A DNA stretch of 13,139 nt from an uncultured Cocleimonas sp. Lineage in GTDB: Bacteria > Pseudomonadota > Gammaproteobacteria > Thiotrichales > Thiotrichaceae. Position numbers and translations under genes: made by a program. Shown piece by piece: positions 7,329-13,139 of this stretch. The stretch's first letter is position 1; every line of letters starts with the position of its first letter. Where the stretch lies: NCBI GenBank assembly GCA_937974135.1, contig CALJIH010000276.1:1-13139 (forward strand), written 5' to 3'. Below the pieces are notes generated by a model. That model had not been told where the DNA came from and searched no databases. It saw only the letters and a list, made by a program, of their open reading frames with translations.

Positions 7329-7958
7329 ATGTCATCAGTTGCAAATCGTCGTTCAGTAATGACCCTATTCACTTTGCCCGATTGTCCACACTGTCATAGT
7401 GTGCGTATTGTTCTTGCAGAGAAAGATATACAGGCAGACATTATTGAAATGGATCCTAATAATAAACCTGAAGATTTGGCTGATTTAAACCCTTATAACT
7501 CTGCACCTACTTTAGTTGATCGTGATCTAGTGCTTTATGATTCGCATGTGATCATGGAATATCTTGATGAGCGTTTTCCACATCCACCTTTAATGCCCGT
7601 TGACCCAGTGTCGCGAGCGCACACTCGATTAACCCTTTTCCGTATTAAGAAAGACTGGTTATCACTAGTCGGTGATCTAGAGAGCGGTGAACAAGAGCGC
7701 ATGAATACTGGTCGTATTATCTTAAAAGAAAGTATGTTAGCAGCGGCAGAAGTGTTTGAAGTTAAAGATTACTTCTTGAGCAATGACTTTTCTTTGATCG
7801 ACTGTACGATTGCACCAATCTTATGGCGTCTACCAAAGTATGGTATTGATCTAAATGGTCCTGAAGTTAAACCGATTCTTAACTATATGGATCGCGTTTT
7901 CTCACGTGAGTTATTCCAAGGCTCTTTGACATTAGCTGAGCAATCGATTCGGCCTTAA
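7329..7958 (+). CDS. sspA: Stringent starvation protein A (glutathione-S-transferase fold)
   Basis: SspA binds RNA polymerase and alters promoter choice during starvation and acid stress in gammaproteobacteria. The 209-residue protein has a thioredoxin-like N-terminal half (about 10-88) and a helical GST C-terminal half. Recognition rests on VRIVLAEK (25-32), LNPYNSAPTLVDRDLVLYDS, IMEYLDERFPHPPLMPVDPVSRA, the RIKKDW segment and the C-terminal APILWRLPKYGI. It differs from E. coli SspA, which has no cysteines at the fold's active-site position: here DCPHCHSVR (18-26) places a CPHC pair where thioredoxins carry CxxC. The start has AGGAG seven bases in front. sspB follows after about 70 bases, the usual neighbour. 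GST-type redox activity is possible but not shown. Confidence 0.95.
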   Translation: MSSVANRRSVMTLFTLPDCPHCHSVRIVLAEKDIQADIIEMDPNNKPEDLADLNPYNSAPTLVDRDLVLYDSHVIMEYLDERFPHPPLMPVDPVSRAHTRLTLFRIKKDWLSLVGDLESGEQERMNTGRIILKESMLAAAEVFEVKDYFLSNDFSLIDCTIAPILWRLPKYGIDLNGPEVKPILNYMDRVFSRELFQGSLTLAEQSIRP

Positions 7959-7965
7959 GTAATTT

Positions 7966-7986
7966 TGAGTCATAATAATTGACTCA
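7966..7986. repeat. Inverted repeat between sspA and sspB
   Basis: TGAGTCA (7966-7972) and TGACTCA (7980-7986) form a perfect 7-bp repeat with an A/T loop. There is no following T run, so it does not look like a terminator. It could be a processing or stability hairpin within an sspAB transcript. Confidence 0.3.
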
Positions 7987-8028
7987 TTAGTTGCATGAAT
8001 ATTGTTTTCAAATAGGGAGTGTAAGATT

Positions 8029-8472
8029 ATGAAGTTACCTTCTAATAAACCTTACTTGCTGCGTGCAATTTATGATTGGATTGTCGATAACAATGCTACT
8101 CCTCATGTAGCACTGTTTGCAGAAAACCCTGATGTTCTAGTGCCAGAACAATTCGTTGAAGATGGTAAAATCATTCTTAATATTAGCCCGACTGCGGCTC
8201 AAGGTTTGCTGATTGAAAACGATAGTTTGAGTTTCAGTGCACGTTTTGGTGGCAAACCTTTTAATATTTATGCGCCAATCGGAGCTGTACTAGCGTTATA
8301 TGCTAGTGAGAATGGCGAAGGTTTATCCTTTGATTACGAAGCCCCTGATGACACGCCGCCCGAAGACCCCAAGCCACCTAAAATAGAAAGCGTAGAGTCC
8401 GGGGATAGTAAAAAAGGGGATTCATCAAAACCGAAGAAATCTAAACGACCCTCATTAAAAGTCGTTAAGTGA
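8029..8472 (+). CDS. sspB: Stringent starvation protein B, ClpXP specificity adaptor
   Basis: SspB delivers ssrA-tagged and some other substrates to the ClpXP protease. From the ATG at 8029 the product has 147 residues. An upstream in-frame TTG (8002) would add nine residues, but AGGGAG (8014-8019) sits ten bases before the ATG, and SspB proteins start at about this point (KPYLLRAIYDWIVDN). The substrate-binding beta domain spans about 5-105, with NISPTAAQGL and FSARFGGKP. A Pro/Asp/Ser/Lys-rich flexible linker (about 106-138) follows. The C-terminal RPSLKVVK is the ClpX-docking tail, close to the E. coli form RPALRVVK. The linker is somewhat shorter than in E. coli. folA follows after 21 bases, probably in the same transcript. 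Confidence 0.95.
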   Translation: MKLPSNKPYLLRAIYDWIVDNNATPHVALFAENPDVLVPEQFVEDGKIILNISPTAAQGLLIENDSLSFSARFGGKPFNIYAPIGAVLALYASENGEGLSFDYEAPDDTPPEDPKPPKIESVESGDSKKGDSSKPKKSKRPSLKVVK

Positions 8473-8493
8473 TTTTAGTTTAAAGGCCTTAAG

Positions 8494-9021
8494 ATGAAAC
8501 TCGCAATGATTGTGGCGATGGCAAAAAATAATGTTATCGGCCTTGATAACGATATGCCTTGGCATCTTCCTGCTGATTTACAATGGTTTAAAAAGACCAC
8601 TTTAGGTAGCCCGATTATTATGGGTCGCAAAACCTATGAGTCTATTGGTCGTCCGCTACCGGGTCGTTTAAATATCATTCTAAGCCGCGATAGCTCCTTA
8701 AGCATTGAAGGTTGCACAGTTGTAAATTCCATAGAAGATGCGATGCAGGCTGCTGAAGATGCCAACCAAGCGTCTGATAATCCCAAAGAAGAGGTCTTTA
8801 TTACTGGTGGTTCACATCTCTATAATACTTTTTTAGAACAAGCTGATACCTTATACATCACCCTTATCGATGCAAAATTAGAAGGCGATACCTTTTTCCC
8901 CGACTATACTCAATACAATTGGCAGGAAATTCATAAAAGTGAGCATCCTGCAGATGACAAAAATCCTTATTCATTAACGTTCTTAAAACTAGAACGCATA
9001 CACGCGGAAAACCCCAACTAA
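8494..9021 (+). CDS. folA: Dihydrofolate reductase, chromosomal type I
   Basis: Reduces dihydrofolate to tetrahydrofolate with NADPH, for thymidylate, purine and methionine synthesis. At 175 residues it is slightly longer than E. coli FolA (159), mainly through a charged segment (about 88-99). Characteristic segments are VIGLDNDMPWHLPADL (14-29, the Met20-type loop, with the substrate-binding acid Asp28), IIMGRKTYESIGRPLPGR (41-58), FITGGSHLY (102-110) and EGDTFFPDY (130-138). The ATG at 8494 is preceded by AAAGG at 8482-8486. The closely spaced sspB upstream suggests co-transcription. Nothing suggests a mobile trimethoprim-resistance cassette: there is no attC site or integrase, and the base composition matches its neighbours. 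Confidence 0.96.
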   Translation: MKLAMIVAMAKNNVIGLDNDMPWHLPADLQWFKKTTLGSPIIMGRKTYESIGRPLPGRLNIILSRDSSLSIEGCTVVNSIEDAMQAAEDANQASDNPKEEVFITGGSHLYNTFLEQADTLYITLIDAKLEGDTFFPDYTQYNWQEIHKSEHPADDKNPYSLTFLKLERIHAENPN

Positions 9022-9066
9022 TTTAGTCTAAGGCTAAAAAATTGATACGGGTAATAGGCACTTAAA

Positions 9067-10413
9067 ATGGGAACATTGTTAATACTCAACGCGAAGATTG
9101 TGAATGAAAACACAATTACTGAATCTGATATTTATATCAGAAGCGGGCGCATTGAAAAAATAGGAAAAAACCTTTCTTCAATGAAGGTTGCAAACGTTCT
9201 CGATGTGAAGGGTAAGTTCGTCATGCCGGGTATGATTGATGATCAAGTGCATTTTAGAGAACCCGGCAAAGAACACAAAGGCACCATGAAAAGTGAATCC
9301 CGCGCTGCAGTTGCAGGCGGAGTTACCACCTTTTTTGATATGCCAAACACCTTGCCCCACGTTTTAAACAGTGAAATTCTAGAAGAAAAAATGGCAATTG
9401 CCGAGCACTCTTCAATTGCCAATTATTCTTTTTATCATGGCTCCTCAAATGATAACCTAGAAAATATAAAGCTCATTGATCCGCAATCATGTTGTGGTCT
9501 TAAAATATTTATGGGATCAACAAATGGAAATGTGTTGATTGATGATAAATCATCATTAAGTGAAATTTTTAAGTCAGCACCATTATTAATTGCCACACAC
9601 TGTGAAGACACGCCAATAATCGTTGAAAACCAAGAAAACTATCGTCAAATTTATGGTGATGATGTACCCATTTCATTGCATCCCAAAATTAGAAGTGAAG
9701 AAGCCTGTTTCAGTTCGACGTCATTAGCTATTGAACTTGCTAAAGAACATGACACTCGCCTACATATCCTACATATCAGTACCGCTAAAGAAATCGAGTT
9801 ATTTTCAGATGTAGCAATTGCTGACAAAAAAATTACTACAGAAGTTGGTGCTCATTACCTTACTTTTAGTGACGAAGATTACGACACAAAAGGTACCTTG
9901 ATGAAATGCAATCCAGCGATCAAATCTGCTATTGATCGCGCTGCACTTTTTCAAGGCTTGCTAGATGGTCATTTAGATGTGATTGGGACAGACCATTCAC
10001 CACATCTACTTTCCGAAAAACAAGGAAATTATTTTGATATACCTGCTGGTATGCCGATGGTGCAGCACGCTTTGCCTGCTTTGTTAGAGCATTATCAAGA
10101 TGGCCTATTTTCCTTAGAGTTTATTGCTGAAAAAACCAGTCATGCTGTAGCAGAATGTTTTGATATAAAAGAGCGCGGCTATATTCGAGAAGGTTACTGG
10201 GCGGATTTAGTGGTCATAGATTTAGAAAACGGCTTTGTTGGTGATAAAAACAATGTGCTTTCTAAATGCGCATGGACTCCGTTTGATGGTTTTGACTTCC
10301 GTTCAAGTGTTTACGCTACCATTGTAAATGGCGATTTAGTCTATATTAATGGAAAAGTGCGCACAGGTACCCTGGGAAAACGTGTAGAGTTTGATCGCGA
10401 AGCGCTTAGTTAG
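9067..10413 (+). CDS. pyrC: Dihydroorotase, 'DDQVHFREPG' type
   Basis: Amidohydrolase-fold enzyme expected to interconvert carbamoyl-aspartate and dihydroorotate in pyrimidine synthesis. The 448 residues are much longer than E. coli PyrC (348, type II), and the sequence is of the type-I-like group. The metal motif, normally DxHxH, reads DDQVH (58-62): His62 is present but Gln60 replaces the first histidine. I recall the same DDQVHFREPG block in dihydroorotases of Bacteroidetes and some gammaproteobacteria such as Legionella. Other expected residues are present: Arg64, Lys146 (GLKIFMGS, carboxylated lysine), His178 (ATHCED), His236 (LHILHIS) and Asp309 (GTDHSPH). The start fits family N-termini (LLILNAKIVNE), but the ribosome site is weak. 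It lies 45 bases after folA. Hydantoinase-like activity is less likely. Confidence 0.85.
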   Translation: MGTLLILNAKIVNENTITESDIYIRSGRIEKIGKNLSSMKVANVLDVKGKFVMPGMIDDQVHFREPGKEHKGTMKSESRAAVAGGVTTFFDMPNTLPHVLNSEILEEKMAIAEHSSIANYSFYHGSSNDNLENIKLIDPQSCCGLKIFMGSTNGNVLIDDKSSLSEIFKSAPLLIATHCEDTPIIVENQENYRQIYGDDVPISLHPKIRSEEACFSSTSLAIELAKEHDTRLHILHISTAKEIELFSDVAIADKKITTEVGAHYLTFSDEDYDTKGTLMKCNPAIKSAIDRAALFQGLLDGHLDVIGTDHSPHLLSEKQGNYFDIPAGMPMVQHALPALLEHYQDGLFSLEFIAEKTSHAVAECFDIKERGYIREGYWADLVVIDLENGFVGDKNNVLSKCAWTPFDGFDFRSSVYATIVNGDLVYINGKVRTGTLGKRVEFDREALS

Positions 10414-10443
10414 TATTTGTAGTAATAGCATAGGTAAACAATC

Positions 10444-10465
10444 AAAAAGTAGGGGGGTGTACTTT
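10444..10465 (+). repeat. G-tract element upstream of the first ankyrin gene
   Basis: AAAAAGTAGGGGGGTGT, then ACTTT. The core is identical to the arms at 11439-11455 and, for AAAGTAGGGGGGTGT, to 12347-12361. AAAGTA (10446-10451) and TACTTT (10460-10465) pair around the G-rich loop. A degenerate second arm (CCCACTAATTTTT, 10491-10503) could pair with it to make a poor terminator for the dihydroorotase gene, which ends 30 bases upstream. Confidence 0.7.
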
Positions 10466-10577
10466 AACAAGCCCAAGAAGCATCTTTTAACCCACTAATT
10501 TTTAAAAATAACGTATTTATACCGTTCGTCCGAACATTCATAAGAATTTCAACAAAATTGAACCTCAAAGACATAAA

Positions 10578-10607
10578 TTGAGACTATAGGGTAAAGCACA
10601 TTAAAAT
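10578..10607 (+). promoter_or_regulatory. Candidate sigma-70 promoter of the first ankyrin gene
   Basis: TTGAGA (10578-10583) and TAAAAT (10602-10607) are 18 bases apart, each differing from consensus at one position. A perfect TATAAT at 10611-10616 is an alternative -10 but lacks a -35 at normal distance. A short inverted repeat CTCAA/TTGAG (10564-10568/10578-10582) overlaps the -35 box. The gene starts about 60 bases downstream. Confidence 0.45.
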
Positions 10608-10668
10608 AATTATAATTAGTGTTTAGAAAAAAAATAAGATAAAAACAACAAATATTGGGGAATTTTAT

Positions 10669-11313
10669 ATGAAGATTAAACTACTTACGGCAGCTCTCGT
10701 CTTCGCTTTTAACACTCAAGTATCTGCGAATAATAAAGCTGATGACTTACTTAATGCCATCGAAAACCAAAACATCTCTCAAGTAGATTCATTGGTGCGT
10801 TACGGTGTTGATCCTAATATCAATGTTTCAATTTATAACACTACACCATTGATGCATGCAGTAGATACGAGTTCTTTAGCAGTGGTTGAAAAGCTTATCA
10901 AACATGGCTCGAAAGTTGATGTGGTTGATAATTTTGGTACAACACCACTGATTTATTCACTTAAAGCTAATAAAGCAGACATCGCGTCATTGTTGATTAA
11001 GAAAAGCCGCAATATCAATATCAAAGATGATAAAGGTGTTTCGGCTTTACATTACGCTGCTAAAACGGGCAATGAAAAGCTTTTTGTAGAGGTTCTGCAA
11101 CGGGGGGGTAATTTAAGAGATGTTGATAGGGCTGGAAATAACGCTTTATTCTATGCCATAGCTGGTCGCAACAAACAAATTATTAATAACCTTATCAATA
11201 TGAATTACTTTGATCTGTCGCATCAAAATACATCAGGTGAAAACGCCTATATGGTAGCACAGCGCTATGGTTTAAGAGATGTCGCTAAGCGATTTCCGCG
11301 CGGTCGAAACTAA
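10669..11313 (+). CDS. Secreted ankyrin-repeat protein, copy 1
   Basis: A 214-residue protein with a signal peptide (1-20, MKIKLLTAALVFAFNTQVSA, cleavage probably after VSA), so it should act in the periplasm or outside. The mature part is almost entirely ankyrin repeats: a degenerate first unit (about 24-55), four exact 33-residue units (56-88, 89-121, 122-154, 155-187) and a C-terminal cap (188-214). Each unit carries the TPL-xx-A or ALxYA core, with DxxG or GNN turns. There is no second domain, so a protein-binding role is the only reasonable inference; the partner is unknown. The leader has ATTGGGGAATT (10654-10664), shared with copy 2 and the probable ribosome site. Copy 2 starts 314 bases downstream and is 163/214 identical. 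Confidence 0.9.
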   Translation: MKIKLLTAALVFAFNTQVSANNKADDLLNAIENQNISQVDSLVRYGVDPNINVSIYNTTPLMHAVDTSSLAVVEKLIKHGSKVDVVDNFGTTPLIYSLKANKADIASLLIKKSRNINIKDDKGVSALHYAAKTGNEKLFVEVLQRGGNLRDVDRAGNNALFYAIAGRNKQIINNLINMNYFDLSHQNTSGENAYMVAQRYGLRDVAKRFPRGRN

Positions 11314-11627
11314 ATTTATGAAACAATATTCATAAGTTACAGTTTTTATTTGAAATCGAGTGAATAAGGGGTTACTCATTCGATTTTAAATGAATACGAC
11401 ACTCCTCTGCTTTTTCGTTTGTATATAGATAGGCAAACAAAAAGTAGGGGGGTGTCATTTTTTTTACAATGTATTAAAAAAAGAGTAGTATCAAGAAGTT
11501 GGTTGGGTATATTGATAACTTCATATAGATACAACCTTCGGGGCTATAGCTAAAACAATCAAAAAAATAATGCGTAATATCTGATTGCTTAGCTAAAACA
11601 TTCAATAATAATTGGGGAATTATTAGT
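11314..11627. other. Intergenic region between the two ankyrin genes
   Basis: No gene is convincing here. It holds a small hairpin just after the first stop codon (TTATGAA 11316-11322 with TTCATAA 11329-11335), a second A/T-rich hairpin (AAATCGAGTGA 11353-11363 with TCATTCGATTT 11376-11386, one wobble), and the long G-tract hairpin terminator (11398-11465). The leader of the second gene follows. In it, TATAG (11524-11528) and CTATA (11544-11548) flank CC-TTCG-GG, which may form a small hairpin. I see no convincing -35/-10 pair. ATTGGGGAATT (11611-11621) precedes the second start. Confidence 0.5.
11398..11465 (+). terminator. Long G-tract hairpin terminator after ankyrin copy 1
   Basis: GACACTCCTCTGCTTTTT (11398-11415) pairs with AAAAAGTAGGGGGGTGTC (11439-11456) over all 18 positions as RNA, three of them G-U wobbles. 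It continues past a bulged C with GTTTG (11417-11421) and CAAAC (11434-11438), so the stem has 23 pairs and a 12-base loop. Eight T follow one base later (11458-11465). The right arm is the family's G-tract motif. It lies 85 bases after the stop codon. Confidence 0.85.
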
Positions 11628-12272
11628 ATGAAAACTAAAACATTAGTTGCTGCACTTCTGTTCGCGTTAAGTTCACAGACGTCTGCGTTTACCAAAGCAG
11701 ACGAATTACTCAATGCGATTGAAAATCAAAATGTAGCTAAAGTAAATTCACTGGTTCGATACGGCGTTGATCCGAATCTTAATGTCTCACTTTATAACAC
11801 CACACCATTAATGCATGCGGTTGACACCAGTACAGTAGAGATTGTCGAAAGTTTAATCAAACATGGTTCAAACGTTGATGTGGCCGATAACTTTGGCACC
11901 ACACCACTGATTTATTCGATTAAAACGAATAAAGAAGAAATTGCGTCTTTGCTTATCAAGAAAAGCAGAAACATCAATATGAAAGATGATAAAGGCGGAT
12001 CAGCACTGCACTATGCGGCGAAAAGAGGTAATGAAAAACTCTTTAAGGAAATCTTGAAAAAAGGCGGTAATTTAAAAGAGGTGGATGGTTCAGGAAACAA
12101 CGCCTTGTTTTATGCCATTGCTGGCCGCAATAAAAAGATCATTAACAATCTTATCGACATGAAGTACTTTGATTTGGCACACACCAATAAATCAGGTGAG
12201 AATGCTTACAAAGTCGCACAACGTTATCAGTTGCCAGATGTTGCAGCGCGAGTTGCTAGAGGTCGTAACTGA
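11628..12272 (+). CDS. Secreted ankyrin-repeat protein, copy 2
   Basis: Paralogue of the preceding gene with the same length (214 residues), no gaps and 163 identical positions. The signal peptide MKTKTLVAALLFALSSQTSA (1-20) is more diverged than the repeats but keeps its form. The ankyrin units fall at the same positions (56-88, 89-121, 122-154, 155-187). The blocks SLVRYGVDPN, NTTPLMHAVDTS, DNFGTTPLIYS, IASLLIKKSRNIN and GNNALFYAIAGRNK are unchanged or nearly so. Differences cluster in the signal peptide, at charged surface positions and in the last 15 residues. Many third codon positions differ even where the residues are the same, so the duplication is not recent and both copies appear to be under selection. 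The partner is unknown. It ends 28 bases before the bidirectional terminator. Confidence 0.9.
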   Translation: MKTKTLVAALLFALSSQTSAFTKADELLNAIENQNVAKVNSLVRYGVDPNLNVSLYNTTPLMHAVDTSTVEIVESLIKHGSNVDVADNFGTTPLIYSIKTNKEEIASLLIKKSRNINMKDDKGGSALHYAAKRGNEKLFKEILKKGGNLKEVDGSGNNALFYAIAGRNKKIINNLIDMKYFDLAHTNKSGENAYKVAQRYQLPDVAARVARGRN

Positions 12273-12299
12273 TTTAAGTAAACGTCTTTATATAGCATT

Positions 12300-12369
12300 A
12301 AAAAGACACCCCACCACTTTTGAGCACTTTCCCGTTAAAAGTGCCTAAAGTAGGGGGGTGTCTTTTTTT
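12300..12369. terminator. Bidirectional G-tract hairpin terminator
   Basis: The outer arms, 12300-12320 and 12347-12367, are inverted copies of the G-tract motif and pair at 19 of 21 positions (AAAAAGACACCCC with GGGGTGTCTTTTT plus AAAGT ends). An inner stem follows: GCACTTT (12324-12330) with AAAGTGC (12338-12344). The plus strand ends in seven T and the minus strand in five. It lies between convergent genes, the second ankyrin gene and the dioxygenase, so it probably terminates both. Confidence 0.87.
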
Positions 12370-12411
12370 ATGGATCTTGGATTAATTTAGTTAATATTTA
12401 AGCATCTCTAA

Positions 12412-13139
12412 CTACATATTACGTTTGATCTTCGCACCTTCGTAAAGCACATCAGAGAAAGCCTTATTCGCAGCTTCTCTTGCGGCAACATTTTCTTCTG
12501 AGAATGTTTCAGTCGGTCTTGCTACTTCAATAAATTCATCAGCCAATGGTTTGCCTTGAATATGCATCACGTGATGCTCACCTCGCGCAGGGCGCACATC
12601 TTCACCAAAATACGATTGCAACGCCAAACCAATCCGGCGTTTATCGCTGTTATTGGGTAATGAGCCATGTACCAACCAAGGGCCATGAAACGACATTTGC
12701 CCAGGTTTTAAAACTAAGTTCACCGCGGTTGATTTATCAATATCAGCGACTTCCTGTCCGCGGGTTAAAATATTATCTTCGCCAAAAGTATCTTTGTGTT
12801 CAACCATGCCGCCAATATGTGATTTTGGAATCACCGCCACGCAGCCATTAGTTTCATTACTATGCGTGAGTGCCAGCCAGCCAGTGGTCAAATTGCTCGA
12901 ATTCAAACCCATATAGGTCGCATCTTGATGCCAGCTAACGTAAGAACTCGATTTCGGTTCTTTGGCAAATAACACCGTGCTGGTTAATCCCATATTTTCG
13001 CCGACGATTGATTCGGCGATAGCCACAATCTTCTTATTGAATGCAAGATCGGCAATAAACGGAAATGACATGTGTGAGTTATTTCGATTACGCGCAGCAA
13101 ACGCTCCGGGATATTTTTCTTCTGCCGCTTCTAATTGTG
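12412..13139 (-). CDS. PhyH-family Fe(II)/2-oxoglutarate dioxygenase, 5' end outside the window
   Basis: C-terminal part of a phytanoyl-CoA dioxygenase-like oxygenase. The first ATG in view (13069-13071) gives 219 residues, but the frame stays open to the edge (…QLEAAEEKYPGAFAARNRNN before that ATG). Members usually have some 50-70 further residues, so the real start is probably beyond 13139. Counting from that ATG, iron ligands are His48 and Asp50 (WHQDATYMG) and His135 (WLVHGSLPNN); Arg145 or Arg146 (DKRRIGLALQ) should hold 2-oxoglutarate. An Asp in the HxD motif argues for a hydroxylase, not a halogenase, where it is Ala or Gly. GWLALTHSNETNGCVAVIPKSH is the typical PhyH core. The substrate cannot be inferred, and the neighbouring genes give no pathway. 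It converges on ankyrin copy 2. Confidence 0.9.
   Translation of the reverse strand, partial: QLEAAEEKYPGAFAARNRNNSHMSFPFIADLAFNKKIVAIAESIVGENMGLTSTVLFAKEPKSSSYVSWHQDATYMGLNSSNLTTGWLALTHSNETNGCVAVIPKSHIGGMVEHKDTFGEDNILTRGQEVADIDKSTAVNLVLKPGQMSFHGPWLVHGSLPNNSDKRRIGLALQSYFGEDVRPARGEHHVMHIQGKPLADEFIEVARPTETFSEENVAAREAANKAFSDVLYEGAKIKRNM

Noticed and set aside
8002..8028. TTG-started N-terminal extension of sspB
   Set aside because: The Shine-Dalgarno sequence lies inside this segment, directly before the ATG at 8029, and SspB proteins begin with the residues encoded from that ATG.
8494..9021. Mobile trimethoprim-resistance dhfr cassette
   Set aside because: The protein resembles chromosomal FolA, follows sspB by 21 bases and has no attC site or integrase nearby.
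11474..11713. Minus-strand frame of 79 codons over the ankyrin copy 2 leader
   Set aside because: It overlaps the well-supported ankyrin gene start and the A/T-rich leader. The translation has no recognisable features beyond chance hydrophobic residues.
12546..12851. Plus-strand frame of 101 codons
   Set aside because: Antisense to the dioxygenase, whose iron-ligand and 2-oxoglutarate motifs show that the minus strand is coding.
12412..13071. Dioxygenase as a complete 219-residue gene starting at 13071
   Set aside because: The frame is open to the window edge with plausible coding sequence, and the family normally has more N-terminal residues, so the gene is treated as cut by the window.

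Overview
The window looks like chromosomal DNA of a low-GC, aerobic, probably marine gammaproteobacterium. The gene set purB, petABC-sspA-sspB and folA points there: SspA/SspB are essentially gamma/beta-proteobacterial, the sspAB pair follows the cytochrome bc1 genes as in many gammaproteobacteria, and PurB aligns with E. coli PurB at its catalytic positions. I cannot name the genus from the sequence alone.

Layout: (1) 1-1399, purB on the minus strand. (2) 1400-1745, a structured intergenic region with an imperfect hairpin, a G-tract element and a strong terminator for the next gene. (3) 1746-3764, minus strand, a large cell-surface lipoprotein with two related beta-sandwich repeats, an Ig-like domain, a Pro/Asp linker and a C-terminal spondin-N domain. 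(4) 3765-4273, a divergent intergenic region. (5) 4274-7111, the petABC operon (Rieske protein, cytochrome b, cytochrome c1), closed by a textbook terminator at 7187-7219. (6) 7329-9021, sspA, sspB and folA, all plus strand and closely spaced, then at 9067-10413 a dihydroorotase of the unusual 'DDQVHFREPG' type. (7) 10669-12272, two tandem paralogous secreted ankyrin-repeat proteins, 76% identical without gaps. (8) 12412-13139, minus strand, a PhyH-family Fe(II)/2-oxoglutarate dioxygenase that runs off the right edge.

How the genes work together: petABC make the ubiquinol:cytochrome c oxidoreductase of the respiratory chain. SspA (RNA-polymerase-binding) and SspB (ClpXP adaptor) link starvation control and proteolysis. 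folA, the dihydroorotase and purB belong to folate/pyrimidine/purine synthesis. The lipoprotein, ankyrin proteins and dioxygenase are accessory genes without an obvious shared pathway.

The main signal not explained by the genes is a family of intergenic G-tract elements (consensus AAAAAGTRGGGGGGTGTC followed by T). Copies lie at 1570-1592 (inverted), 10444-10465, 11398-11465 and 12300-12369. The last two are long hairpins whose two arms are inverted copies of the motif, and they look like terminators. Three of the four copies bracket the two ankyrin genes, so the elements may have taken part in that duplication, or may be REP-like elements reused as terminators. I see no tRNA, rRNA, CRISPR array, prophage or intact insertion sequence.
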